Positions 13,501-22,111 of a DNA stretch of 42,493 nt are shown here, piece after piece. Each line of letters begins with the position of its first letter. Position 1 is the first letter of the stretch. Below the pieces are notes generated by a model that saw only the letters and a program-made list of their open reading frames with translations, searched no databases and was not told where the DNA came from. Both the position numbers and the translations under genes were made by a program. Source of the stretch: a virus; the IMG/VR virus record IMGVR_UViG_3300047564_001448, positions 1 through 42,493 of that record. The stretch is one strand, 5' to 3'.

Positions 13501-14472
13501 ATGAGCTTTGAATCCCTAAAGAAACAATCAAAACTAGGTTCCCTGACCGAAAAACTGGTCAAGGAAGTTGAAAAAATGAACGACGGTGGCGGTGGCGCCG
13601 ATAGTCGTCTATGGAAAATGAGCCTGGGCAAGGGGGATGTAGGTTCTGCCATCATCCGCTTTCTCCCAGCCCCAGAAGGCGAAGAAATGCCTTTCGTAAA
13701 GGTCTTCAATCACGCATTCAAAGGCCCTACCGGCCAGTGGCTGATTGACCAATGCCCGACCACTGTCGGTTCCAAATGTCCGATTTGCGTAAAAAATTCT
13801 GAGTACTGGAACTCAGGAATTGAGGACGATAAGGCAATCGCCCGAGACCGTAAGCGTAAGCTCTCGTACTACTCCAATATCTACATCATCAACGACCCAG
13901 CGAACCCAGAGAACAACGGTCAGGTCAAGATTTTCAAGTACGGCAAGAAAATCTTTGATAAGATTCTAGGTGCCATGCAACCAGAATTTGAGGATGAGAC
14001 CCCAATTGACCCATTTGACTTCTGGACTGGTGCCAACTTCCGCCTTAAGATTCGTAAGGTAGAAGGGTACTGGAACTATGATAAGAGTGAGTTTGATTCA
14101 CCCGGTCCTCTGCTAGATGACGACGATGCCCTAGAGGCAATCTGGAAGAAGCAGTATTCTCTTGCTGCCTTTATTTCCCCAGACCAGTTCAAGTCTTATG
14201 AAGACCTAGAGCGCCGCATGAACACTGTTCTCGGTAAGGACCGTGCTGCCGCCAACGTTGCAGCCGCTGAAGAGCAATATGATTCTTATGTGGCTCCTGC
14301 TCGTCAGAATACCGAGGAATCGGTCATGAATGAGCTAGAAGAGTCCTATCGTAGGAGCAAGGTTGCTGCCCCTCCGGTTCCCGATGACCTTAAGGCAGAG
14401 CTGAACTCATTGGCTTCTTCAGATGAAGACGATGATGAGACTCTATCTTACTTTCAAAAGCTAGCTAGTTAA
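13501..14472 (+). CDS. 32: Single-stranded DNA-binding protein gp32
   Basis: 323 residues with the three T4 gp32 parts: a basic N-terminal arm (SFESLKKQSKLGSL), an OB-fold core with zinc ligands His71, Cys85, Cys93 and Cys96 (QCPTTVGSKCPIC), and an acidic C-terminal tail (SSDEDDDETL) that binds replication partners such as gp59. It coats ssDNA in replication, recombination and repair. The core segment RKRKLSYYSNIYIINDP is typical. It ends in a convergent 12-nt overlap with gene 53. Confidence 0.95.
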   Translation: MSFESLKKQSKLGSLTEKLVKEVEKMNDGGGGADSRLWKMSLGKGDVGSAIIRFLPAPEGEEMPFVKVFNHAFKGPTGQWLIDQCPTTVGSKCPICVKNSEYWNSGIEDDKAIARDRKRKLSYYSNIYIINDPANPENNGQVKIFKYGKKIFDKILGAMQPEFEDETPIDPFDFWTGANFRLKIRKVEGYWNYDKSEFDSPGPLLDDDDALEAIWKKQYSLAAFISPDQFKSYEDLERRMNTVLGKDRAAANVAAAEEQYDSYVAPARQNTEESVMNELEESYRRSKVAAPPVPDDLKAELNSLASSDEDDDETLSYFQKLAS

Positions 14473-15495
14473 TCTAATATTATCGGCTCGTTTCAGGGTG
14501 GAGTTCACGTACTGGGCTCCACCCTTTTTGTATGGCATGAGTTCATCAAGGTCATTATAAATCACATTCAAGTAGATTGGTTTCAGTAGATAGATATTTC
14601 TCTTTGCTTCTTCCTTTTCAATCTCATATTCGTAGTTGGTCACGGGTTTTACAAAAGAAGTTGAAGGAACCTGAATGGCATATCCAAATCCTGGGTCCCA
14701 GTACTCATAATAATAAGAGTTCCCAGTAATGGAAGATGATTCTCTTACAGTAAAATGAACTTCTTCTTTTCTCGGGTCACTCAAAGTTGGTTGAATGTCA
14801 TCAGGAATAAAAGGTAGTTCATAAGTAAAGCCACTCACCACACCAGCAGAATCCACAAGAACCAAGTCTTTTACAACGTGCTGACCATTATACTGTCTAC
14901 TGGATACTCCATCAATGGTCACCTGGTCACCCGGTCTAAGACCGTTTATATCACTTAACATATAAACATAAACGGTTGAGCCAGAAGTCAGTGATTCGGC
15001 ATTCACACCACACGAGATATTGGCAATCTTTGTACTCACCATTTCTAAGAAGTTACCATTCGTCTTCCAGGTTGGTGATACTTTTAGACCAGCCTGGAGC
15101 ACCTTAAGACCCAGAGAGTTTCTGATTTCTAGAGTCTCATAATGATGAATACCGGATTGGAAGTTCTCATAAGAACCATACTTCTCCAACATAACCTGCT
15201 CAAAGGTCTGAGTCGTCATGGGCCATTCTTCTTGAATGTTGAGAATGTTATTGGATAGTAGAACCACCCAGTCTAGTGTCGGGTCATTGTAGTACTTCGC
15301 TGCCACGTTGTCGGGCCTTTCATCACCTTTGATTGAATACTTCTCAAAGAAGTTCAGACTCTCAAAGATGTCTTCTCTGAGTTTTGCTTTTTTGAATAGG
15401 TTCTTAAGAGTGACGTACTCATTAAGATACTGTTCTCCTTTAACTCTGGAGACGTATTCAAAGTTTGGAACCTGGCGGAAGTATGGTTTAGACAT
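14461..15495 (-). CDS. 53: Baseplate wedge protein gp53
   Basis: 344 residues. The N-terminus (PYFRQVPNFEYVSR ... NDPTLDWVVLLSNNI ... WPM) and the C-terminus (NIYLLKPIYLNVIYNDLDEL) are gp53 landmarks. T4 gp53 is about 200 residues; the excess is an insertion at about residues 150-280 that contains GDQVTIDGVSSRQYNGQHVV, a small beta-domain also seen twice in the giant fibre protein. gp53 joins wedges to the central hub at the end of baseplate assembly. It begins 1 nt after the gp48 stop; AGGAT precedes the ATG. Confidence 0.9.
   Translation of the reverse strand: MSKPYFRQVPNFEYVSRVKGEQYLNEYVTLKNLFKKAKLREDIFESLNFFEKYSIKGDERPDNVAAKYYNDPTLDWVVLLSNNILNIQEEWPMTTQTFEQVMLEKYGSYENFQSGIHHYETLEIRNSLGLKVLQAGLKVSPTWKTNGNFLEMVSTKIANISCGVNAESLTSGSTVYVYMLSDINGLRPGDQVTIDGVSSRQYNGQHVVKDLVLVDSAGVVSGFTYELPFIPDDIQPTLSDPRKEEVHFTVRESSSITGNSYYYEYWDPGFGYAIQVPSTSFVKPVTNYEYEIEKEEAKRNIYLLKPIYLNVIYNDLDELMPYKKGGAQYVNSTLKRADNIRLTS
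14496..14529 (+). terminator. Terminator of gene 32, inside gene 53
   Basis: Eight-bp stem GGGTGGAG/CTCCACCC (14496-14503, 14517-14524), 13-nt loop, then TTTTT on the plus strand. It would stop plus-strand transcription 24 nt after the gp32 stop, within the antisense C-terminal codons of gene 53. Confidence 0.7.
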
Positions 15496-15496
15496 T

Positions 15497-17002
15497 TTAA
15501 TATCCTATTGGATGATTAGTTGCGCCACCTTCTGGGCCATAATCAGTATCATAGATTGGGGTTATTTCTTGGAACTGCAGAGATAATGTATAAGCAACCA
15601 TGGTGCCATTTTTTTCTGGGTCTGGGTCATCAATATTTGTCATATAAGACCCTAAAGGCGTGTAATCAACTGAACAGTTTGTTAATGCGCACGCTTTTTT
15701 ATTATCTTCAGGACTTATGAGATTGATGCCTGGGTGTTGTGGCTTCATACCTTTTAGGTATTGAATCGTAAAAACGTGTGGGGCTCGCAAAAATAAACCT
15801 TGCTCTCTCCTTACTGCCATATGATACTTAAAATACTTTATGATTCTCTTTATAGCTACTGCTTCATCGGGTTCTCTGGCAGTCATTTTAAACTGGAATG
15901 TAAATGGTCTGAGTTGTGGTCCTTGAAATAGCAACTCTAGATTTGGATTCAGAATGGCAGAATCAGTTCTTGATAGTACATTGTTTAGTCCAGCAGCTTG
16001 TCCTGCGAGAAATTTCTGTATTCTATCTTTATTTCCAGTAAATCCATCTAATATGTCTTTAAATGCTCCTTCAACTGCTTTAGTTGGATCTGTCTTCATA
16101 ATTTCCAAAGATTTATTATACAAAAATGCCTCAATAGCATTTACAGAATCTGGACCCCATCCAACAGAATTTTGGTCTGTTATTGGAGCTTGTATTGATA
16201 GAAATATTGGACCATCTACTGGATTGTATATTGGTTGACCATCTATAGAATCTGCTGACCTAGTTATTTCTACAGCCAAAAACTTTATTTTATCTTGGTC
16301 ATCTACCATTTTTAGTGGATATCTTATTCCTGAACCACTTGAAATCTTTAATGGTGTACCCAAAACTAACTCATTTGAACCAATATCTATTGGCTGAATT
16401 TGACTTGGTTCTGGAAGGTCTACTGGTGAGGGAGTCTCATTTCCAGTAGGTGTCGTGGTTCCGCCACCCTGAGATTGTGTTTGTGGATTCCCTCCTTGCT
16501 GGTCTCCTTGAGGGGTGGTTTGTGATGTATTTTGTAGTTTTGCTGCCAATTGTGGGGCCAATCCTGGTCTAGTTTCAACAGCAGTGTTTATTACTGAGTT
16601 TTGAATAGCCTCATTCAAAACTTGACCTCTGGTGGTTAAAGATTGAACTGCTGCGGCACCAAGAACAGGGTCTCCTACATTTTTTCCGCTTGGTATTCTT
16701 CCCGCATCTGCATCGTCTTGAGTGTAGTTAAGAAGTTGAAACGTTTTTCCTCCATCTGTAGTAACTGCAGCCTTAACAAATCCACCCGAATTAAAAGATT
16801 CTCCAGTAGGAGAGCCTGGTGTCCAGACATCACCATTTTTTGCCCTTCCTCCAGGAATTGCAGTATAATAAACAGAAGTCTCTTTATTTGATACTTGTCT
16901 AGATTGATTTTCCGTATAAGAGGTAACTGTTCTAAAATATAATTTTTCTCCCGTAGGTAATGTTGGTCCAGTCTGGTTACTGTAAATAACTTTTTCGGCC
17001 AT
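15497..17002 (-). CDS. 48: Baseplate tail tube cap gp48
   Basis: 501 residues. The C-terminal ~290 match gp48: YPLKMVDDQDKIKFLAVEI, FTFQFKMTAREPDEAVAIK, APHVFTIQYLKG, CALTNCSVDYTPLGSYMT and a final LQFQEITPIYDTDYG. The N-terminal ~200 residues are an extension absent from T4 gp48 (about 364 aa); its end is a Gln/Thr/Pro/Gly-rich linker. gp48 caps the baseplate hub and nucleates the tail tube with gp54. The ATG has a strong GGGGAGG upstream, and a minus-strand late box lies at 17086-17093. Confidence 0.88.
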   Translation of the reverse strand: MAEKVIYSNQTGPTLPTGEKLYFRTVTSYTENQSRQVSNKETSVYYTAIPGGRAKNGDVWTPGSPTGESFNSGGFVKAAVTTDGGKTFQLLNYTQDDADAGRIPSGKNVGDPVLGAAAVQSLTTRGQVLNEAIQNSVINTAVETRPGLAPQLAAKLQNTSQTTPQGDQQGGNPQTQSQGGGTTTPTGNETPSPVDLPEPSQIQPIDIGSNELVLGTPLKISSGSGIRYPLKMVDDQDKIKFLAVEITRSADSIDGQPIYNPVDGPIFLSIQAPITDQNSVGWGPDSVNAIEAFLYNKSLEIMKTDPTKAVEGAFKDILDGFTGNKDRIQKFLAGQAAGLNNVLSRTDSAILNPNLELLFQGPQLRPFTFQFKMTAREPDEAVAIKRIIKYFKYHMAVRREQGLFLRAPHVFTIQYLKGMKPQHPGINLISPEDNKKACALTNCSVDYTPLGSYMTNIDDPDPEKNGTMVAYTLSLQFQEITPIYDTDYGPEGGATNHPIGY

Positions 17003-17077
17003 CAGACAACCTCCCCATAAAGGAACATAAGAACTCTACTGTTATTCTGTACGTTCCTCATTAAACCTAGAGATTGC

Positions 17078-17557
17078 CTATCTCTTATTTATGAGCCCCA
17101 GTTCACGCTCCGTCAACAACATAAACTCCAACATTCTATCTTTACACCATTCTTCTGCTGCTCGCCACTTGGCTCGGTTCTTCTCATAAGTCACTGCCTC
17201 CGTAATAAGAGTCTTCTTTTTCTTTTTACCTGGCTCTGGTGGCTGTGTCTGCCTATAAGGCTTAATCTCTATAATGTACTTCTTAATATTCCCATCATTA
17301 TTACGAATCTTCATATAAGCATCTGGGTAATACTTACGCATCTTTCTTGTCGTTGGGTCATAATAAGGAATAAAGAACTCTTCACTACCCCACTCAATAA
17401 TCTGGTCATTTCTATCACACCACTTCATAAACTTTAGTTCCCAGGAAGAACGGTAGACAATGTTCTCTGGGTTGCCCTTATATTTGTCGGGATTCTGGGG
17501 ATGAAATCTACCCTGATGATACTTGCTCTCGGCCACTCTAAATAGCTCTATAGCCAA
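17078..17557 (-). CDS. 4: Head completion protein gp4
   Basis: 159 residues with the gp4 landmarks GRFHPQNPDKYKGNPENIVYR, WELKFMKWCDRND and EWGSEEFFIPYYDP. KYYPDAYM followed by YIIEIKP gives a PD...ExK nuclease-like arrangement, in line with the endonuclease-like fold proposed for gp4. It acts at the last step of head filling, before tail joining. The start reads TTG (MAIELFRV); no upstream in-frame ATG exists. A GTG at 17536 is an alternative. Confidence 0.88.
   Translation of the reverse strand: MAIELFRVAESKYHQGRFHPQNPDKYKGNPENIVYRSSWELKFMKWCDRNDQIIEWGSEEFFIPYYDPTTRKMRKYYPDAYMKIRNNDGNIKKYIIEIKPYRQTQPPEPGKKKKKTLITEAVTYEKNRAKWRAAEEWCKDRMLEFMLLTERELGLINKR
17086..17093 (-). promoter_or_regulatory. 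Candidate late promoter for 48-53
   Basis: On the minus strand this reads CATAAATA, inside the last codons of gene 4 and about 84 nt before the gp48 ATG. It would serve genes 48 and 53. Confidence 0.45.
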
Positions 17558-17561
17558 AGTG

Positions 17562-17568
17562 TATTTAG
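17562..17568 (-). promoter_or_regulatory. Candidate late box (CTAAATA) for gene 4
   Basis: CTAAATA on the minus strand lies only 4 nt before the TTG start. With usual late spacing the transcript would begin at about the start codon, so either gene 4 is leaderless, translation starts at the GTG 17536, or the box is chance. Confidence 0.35.
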
Positions 17569-18408
17569 ATGGCCTCAGCTCCGCAGATTAAAAAAGTTCC
17601 ATTTAAGGAACTTAGAAAAAAGCTACTGAGGCCTGCCCTTACCTCACACTTTATTTGCGAGTTCACTCCACCAAACACTGACTTTATACGTGATAGAATT
17701 AATACCGCACCAACAGAACTTTACGACAGACTAGCTCTTGCTTGTAGTGATGCTGCTCTTCCTGGTTCAAGTTTGACAACCAATGACATTACTGATGACT
17801 TCACTGGTGTAAGTGAGAAACACGCCTATCGTAGACTTTATGACGATAGTGCATCCTTTACCTTTTATGTTGATGGTGATGAGTATTACGTCATAAGGTT
17901 CTTTGAAGCCTGGATTGGCTACACAATGAACGAGCAATATTTTAACGAGCAGTTTATTCAAAGTAGGGAATACTTCTATAGAGCACAGTGGCCCAACAAC
18001 TACACTGTAGATACCTTAAAAATTACAAAGTTTGAAAGGGATTATGAAATTGGTGAATTTGGAGTTCTCAATGTAATCCCTAAGAAATATTCCCCTAGGG
18101 CACTACAATACAACTTTGTGAAGGCATATCCGATTAGTATCACTTCAATGCCAGTGTCCTATGAGCAATCACAGTTGCTCAAGTGTACGGTGACATTCAC
18201 TTATAGTCGTTATTGGCTCAAGAATCTTATCGGTAAAGGTACTGGAACTCAACCGAATCCAAATGCTCCTGGAGTTCCTGAACTGAATAGACCACCGGGA
18301 CAAGCAACGACTCCACCAGCTCCGCCAACTTTGGAAACTAAGCCTGTACAAGCTCCCCCACCAATTTTGCCACCACAGTCTGTACCAGCTCCTCCGCCAT
18401 TGTTCTAA
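17569..18408 (+). CDS. 54: Baseplate tail tube initiator gp54
   Basis: 279 residues. The body matches gp54: TSHFICEFTPP near the N-terminus, ASFTFYVDGDEYYVIRFFEAW, NVIPKKYSPRALQYNFVKAYP, and CTVTFTYSRYWLKNL near the end of the folded part. gp54 sits on gp48 and starts tail-tube polymerisation. From about residue 230 there is a Pro-rich tail (PPAPPTLETKPVQAPPPILP) that is not a T4 feature I know and may be disordered. It is divergent from gene 4 with 11 nt between start codons. Confidence 0.85.
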   Translation: MASAPQIKKVPFKELRKKLLRPALTSHFICEFTPPNTDFIRDRINTAPTELYDRLALACSDAALPGSSLTTNDITDDFTGVSEKHAYRRLYDDSASFTFYVDGDEYYVIRFFEAWIGYTMNEQYFNEQFIQSREYFYRAQWPNNYTVDTLKITKFERDYEIGEFGVLNVIPKKYSPRALQYNFVKAYPISITSMPVSYEQSQLLKCTVTFTYSRYWLKNLIGKGTGTQPNPNAPGVPELNRPPGQATTPPAPPTLETKPVQAPPPILPPQSVPAPPPLF

Positions 18409-18411
18409 ATA
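18405..18411 (+). promoter_or_regulatory. Late promoter box (CTAAATA) before gene 26
   Basis: CTAAATA spans the gp54 stop and lies 28 nt before the ATG at 18440. Confidence 0.5.
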
Positions 18412-18439
18412 ATAAGAACTGATTACATCATTAAAGAAT

Positions 18440-19159
18440 ATGCCACTGCCTAAAATCTCAGTACCACACTATGAGATTGAGTTGCCATCAACTGGTAAAC
18501 CCGTAAAGTTTCGTCCATTTCTTGTAAGAGAAGAAAAGCTATTGGTTCTTGCTCTTGAGAGCGAAGATACCAAAGAAATCACAACTGCAATGAAGACAGT
18601 TCTTAAGAACTGCATTGAGACAAAAGGAATCAAAGTAGAAACTCTACCCACCTTTGATATTGAATACCTCTTTCTCAACATTCGGGCTAAATCCGTGGGT
18701 GAGGACATTGAAGTAAACATCATCTGTCCTGATGATGGTGAGACCGAGGTTCCTGTAAAAATCTCAGTGGATGACATTAAGGTCACCAAGAATGAGAATC
18801 ACACCCGTCAAATCAAGGTGGATGAGAACATTATGATGGAAATGAGATATCCATCACTTGACCAGTTCATCAAGAACAACTTTGACCTTGGAGCCCAGAA
18901 CAATCTTGACCAATCATTTGACCTGATTGCATCTTGTATTGATAAGATTTACACTGAAGATGAAGCCTGGTCTACAAGTGATGTGACCAAGAAGGAACTT
19001 ATGGACTTTCTGGACCAGATGAATAAGGCCCAATTTGACCAAATTGAGACCTTCTTTGATACTATGCCCAAGTTATCTCATACGATTACAGTGACTAATC
19101 CTAATACCAAAGTTGAAAGTGAAGTTGTTCTAGAAGGGTTAGCAAGTTTTTTCAGTTGA
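18440..19159 (+). CDS. 26: Baseplate hub assembly protein gp26
   Basis: 239 residues beginning MPLPKISVPHYEIELPSTGK, then KFRPFLVREEKLLVLALES and a C-terminal LMDFLDQMNKAQFDQIETFFDTMP in overlapping segments, the pattern of cyanophage gp26. T4 gp26 (about 208 aa) is needed for assembly of the baseplate hub. ICPDDGETEVPVKISVDDI in the middle is the conserved beta part. The stop overlaps the next gene's leader. Confidence 0.82.
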   Translation: MPLPKISVPHYEIELPSTGKPVKFRPFLVREEKLLVLALESEDTKEITTAMKTVLKNCIETKGIKVETLPTFDIEYLFLNIRAKSVGEDIEVNIICPDDGETEVPVKISVDDIKVTKNENHTRQIKVDENIMMEMRYPSLDQFIKNNFDLGAQNNLDQSFDLIASCIDKIYTEDEAWSTSDVTKKELMDFLDQMNKAQFDQIETFFDTMPKLSHTITVTNPNTKVESEVVLEGLASFFS

Positions 19160-19161
19160 GT

Positions 19162-19341
19162 ATGAGTCATATGGACCTGGAGAGTTTCTTCAAACTAAAC
19201 TTCTCTCTGGTCCAATATCATAAGTGGAGTCTTACTGAAATAGAAAACCTTCTACCTTGGGAGCGTGACATTTATGTTATTCTACTGAAGAATCATCTAG
19301 AGGAAGAAGAACAAAAAGCCCAACAGAAAGCAAATGCCTAG
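19162..19341 (+). CDS. 51: gp51-like baseplate hub assembly protein
   Basis: 59 residues from ATG 19162 (MSHMDLESFFKLNFSLVQYH); a TTG at 19156 overlapping the gp26 stop is the alternative start. SLTEIENLLPWERDIYVILL resembles the short cyanophage proteins labelled gp51 that follow gene 26. The end is a charged helix. T4 gp51 (about 250 aa) acts catalytically in hub assembly; the large size difference makes the name provisional. It may equally be a tail assembly chaperone. It overlaps the next start by 8 nt. Confidence 0.55.
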   Translation: MSHMDLESFFKLNFSLVQYHKWSLTEIENLLPWERDIYVILLKNHLEEEEQKAQQKANA

Positions 19342-22111
19342 TAGTCAAGTAAGAGCAGACACTATTGATGGGGTCGTACTTCGGCTACTGGGCCTAAATC
19401 CTGGGCAAGAACTTGATTATGAAACATACTTTAATCTTATTCGGAAACGTCTAGTTAATTCTAGAATTTCTAATAGGGCATTTTCTCCAGAAGAAGACCA
19501 ACTCTTAAGAGCCGAACTTAAGAGAGCCCAAAGAGCAAAAGCTTCTGGTGTAAGATTCAAGGTCAAGGAAGGTAGAGCCAGAGTCTCATCAGCACCCAGA
19601 CCTTCCAGACCTTCTCAAAAACTCTTAAGGTCCAAAGGTGAGCTAGTAAAAGCCCAGCCACAAAAGATTACAAGAAAAGAAGATACTACAGTAAAGAAAG
19701 TAGACGTAAAGGACGTTACTCCTAAAAATCCAATAGATGCCCTAAGAGGACCACTAGATTCAATCTTTGGTATTCTTCAGTCTCGCTTTAAGTTTGACCA
19801 GAAGCAGAAAGAGAAAAAAAGAAAGGAAGATGAAAGCGAAAAACGAGGAAAGAGAGAATCTTCTCTAGAGGGATTCAAGAAGGGAATCAGTGAAATTGTG
19901 TCAGCAACTAAGAAAATGCTGGCTCCCTTTGAAGACGTAATCAATAGAATCAAGAGATTTATATTCTTCACTCTTCTCGGTAGAGCCTTTACTGGCTTTA
20001 TGGATTGGATGAAGGACAAAGGAAATCAAGAGAAGTTTAACTCCTTTGTTGAGTTTCTTTCCAAACACTGGCCGGCCCTTGCTGGTCTTTATATTCTGTT
20101 TGGAACAAGTCTCGGAAAGGTAGTTCGTGGTGTTGTCAAGCTGGCTGCTAGAATGGTAGTGGCTCTGGCAATGATGATTCCAAAGCTATTCTCATTCATT
20201 AGAAAGAATAAAAAACTATCAGCAGTTGGTCTTGCTCTTGGTTCTTATGCGAGCGGCAGGGTTGCCGAGATGCTCAATAGCAAAGAAGCTCCTGAAGCAG
20301 CAACTCTTGCAAAACCAACAGATGACCTATCTGGAGTAAAATCAGACATTGGTAAAATTAAGGAATCTCCGGCACCCAAACTTAACACTTTTAATCTAGG
20401 TGGTCTGGTTCCCAAGTTTGCTGCCGGTGGAATCAATCAATTCGGCGGTATGGATTTTGGTGAAGGTGTTCCCGTTAAAGGAGCAGGAAAAGATGATACC
20501 CTGATTGCAGCCAAGACTGGTGAGGCCATTCTTACTGAGGATGACCAAAAGACCATAAGCCAACGATATATTGATAAAGAAACTGGCGAACCTCTGAATA
20601 TTCCCCAGTATCTTTCTGGAAGAAAACCTGGTCAGGTTGCATTCAGCAATCTTCGGTTTCCAACTATGGGTGGTGCATTCTCTAAAGGTGGGATGATTTC
20701 TGGATTCAATAATGGTGGAATAGTTGGTGGGAAAGGATTATCAAAAACTCCAGGAAGAAGCGGAAGTTCCTTTGGAATGACGATTGAGAATGCTCAACAA
20801 AGACTTATAAATCGTCAAGGAGAAAGAAACACAAATTATTATAATCCATTTAATCATTTGTTGAATAATCTGGGGTGGAATATGCGACTACCCAGTCACG
20901 ACCCATCACAAAGAAGATATAATACTCCGGGATATAATCGAAATAATTGGACTGAGCTTAATCAATTTAGAAATACTGCTCCTGGACCCAGAGGAGGATG
21001 GGAAAAGAAAGAAGGAAGATTGAGATATGCTCCACAGTTTCAACAACCGGGAACACTTCACCCTCTATCCTTACAAAAAGGGGGGAAAGTAGAAGTTAAA
21101 AAAGGAAGCAATACAGGCAAATTCAATCTTATCAATCCAAGAGCAAGGGCCATTTTTGATAGGTTAGTGGCTGGTGGATTGTCAAGAATTGCCGCTGCTG
21201 GCATTGTCTCAAATATTGGGGTTGAGACTGGATATACCTATGACCCCAGTACACATCAAAGAAGGGGTGGTCCGGGGAGGGGATTGGTTCAATGGGAGAG
21301 AGGTGGGAGATATGATACCGATAACATAAATCTACTTTCTTTTGCAAAAAGTAAAAATAAACCTTGGAATGATTTGAGTACACAAGTAGATTTTATACTT
21401 CACGAACTGAACGCTCATCCAGAGTATCAACTAGTCAAACAAGAGATTAATGCCTCTAGAGACGTTCCATCTGCAGTTAAAATATTCTTAAGTAAGTATG
21501 AAAAGGCCGGAGTTCCTCACGTAGAAGATAGATTGAAAGTTGCACAACAACTCATTCAATCTGGATACTTGGCCCCACCACAACCAAAACCGAAGCCCAA
21601 ACCCAAACCAAAAAATCCGTCGCTTACAGATAGAATAGGTAGCTTTGCAAGTGGAGTGGGAGAGAATATACGCAATCTATTTGGCTCATTTGGTTCAAAG
21701 GGGAAAAAAAGTGGAGGAATAGTAAAAGAAAGTTCTATAAAGATTCCTGGAGCAACCGCAGATAGAATACCTGCCGCACTTCATCCTGGCGAGTTTGTTG
21801 TCACGAGAAGGGCAACCAGCGTTCCTGGTGTACTCCCAGCTCTTGAGAATCTTAACCGCACATTTGATTCTAACTCTGCTGCATATCTTGGGAAGAGTTC
21901 CGTTAAATTGCCCCAGATAGCTCCACCAATGGCAAGGGCATCATCAATGCCAAACATAATGGAACTACCACCCATAATGACATCTGCTGGTGGTTCCCTA
22001 AGGCCTAGAGCCTCAGGACTCGGTGGAGGTTCTCAGGTGCCTTCATTCTCCGCAGTGGCTCCTGATAATGAGCGTGATAAGAATGCTTCCATCTATGGGT
22101 TGGTAGGCTGA
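19334..22111 (+). CDS. Large tail protein with tail-lysozyme domain, tape-measure-like
   Basis: 925 residues. Residues 1-200 are charged and helical. A hydrophobic stretch follows (RFIFFTLLGRAF, then WPALAGLYILFGTSLG and a basic/aliphatic helix to about 285). A Gly-rich region carries AKTGEAILTEDD-type motifs. Residues ~597-746 form a phage tail-lysozyme-type domain (GIVSNIGVETGYTYDP, candidate catalytic Glu631, and GLVQWERGGRYD). A KPKPKPKPK linker leads to IPAALHPGEFVVTRRA, a motif frequent in tape-measure proteins. It probably sits in the hub/tail lumen and cuts peptidoglycan on entry. Lysozyme activity is inferred from the domain. Confidence 0.75.
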   Translation: MPSSQVRADTIDGVVLRLLGLNPGQELDYETYFNLIRKRLVNSRISNRAFSPEEDQLLRAELKRAQRAKASGVRFKVKEGRARVSSAPRPSRPSQKLLRSKGELVKAQPQKITRKEDTTVKKVDVKDVTPKNPIDALRGPLDSIFGILQSRFKFDQKQKEKKRKEDESEKRGKRESSLEGFKKGISEIVSATKKMLAPFEDVINRIKRFIFFTLLGRAFTGFMDWMKDKGNQEKFNSFVEFLSKHWPALAGLYILFGTSLGKVVRGVVKLAARMVVALAMMIPKLFSFIRKNKKLSAVGLALGSYASGRVAEMLNSKEAPEAATLAKPTDDLSGVKSDIGKIKESPAPKLNTFNLGGLVPKFAAGGINQFGGMDFGEGVPVKGAGKDDTLIAAKTGEAILTEDDQKTISQRYIDKETGEPLNIPQYLSGRKPGQVAFSNLRFPTMGGAFSKGGMISGFNNGGIVGGKGLSKTPGRSGSSFGMTIENAQQRLINRQGERNTNYYNPFNHLLNNLGWNMRLPSHDPSQRRYNTPGYNRNNWTELNQFRNTAPGPRGGWEKKEGRLRYAPQFQQPGTLHPLSLQKGGKVEVKKGSNTGKFNLINPRARAIFDRLVAGGLSRIAAAGIVSNIGVETGYTYDPSTHQRRGGPGRGLVQWERGGRYDTDNINLLSFAKSKNKPWNDLSTQVDFILHELNAHPEYQLVKQEINASRDVPSAVKIFLSKYEKAGVPHVEDRLKVAQQLIQSGYLAPPQPKPKPKPKPKNPSLTDRIGSFASGVGENIRNLFGSFGSKGKKSGGIVKESSIKIPGATADRIPAALHPGEFVVTRRATSVPGVLPALENLNRTFDSNSAAYLGKSSVKLPQIAPPMARASSMPNIMELPPIMTSAGGSLRPRASGLGGGSQVPSFSAVAPDNERDKNASIYGLVG

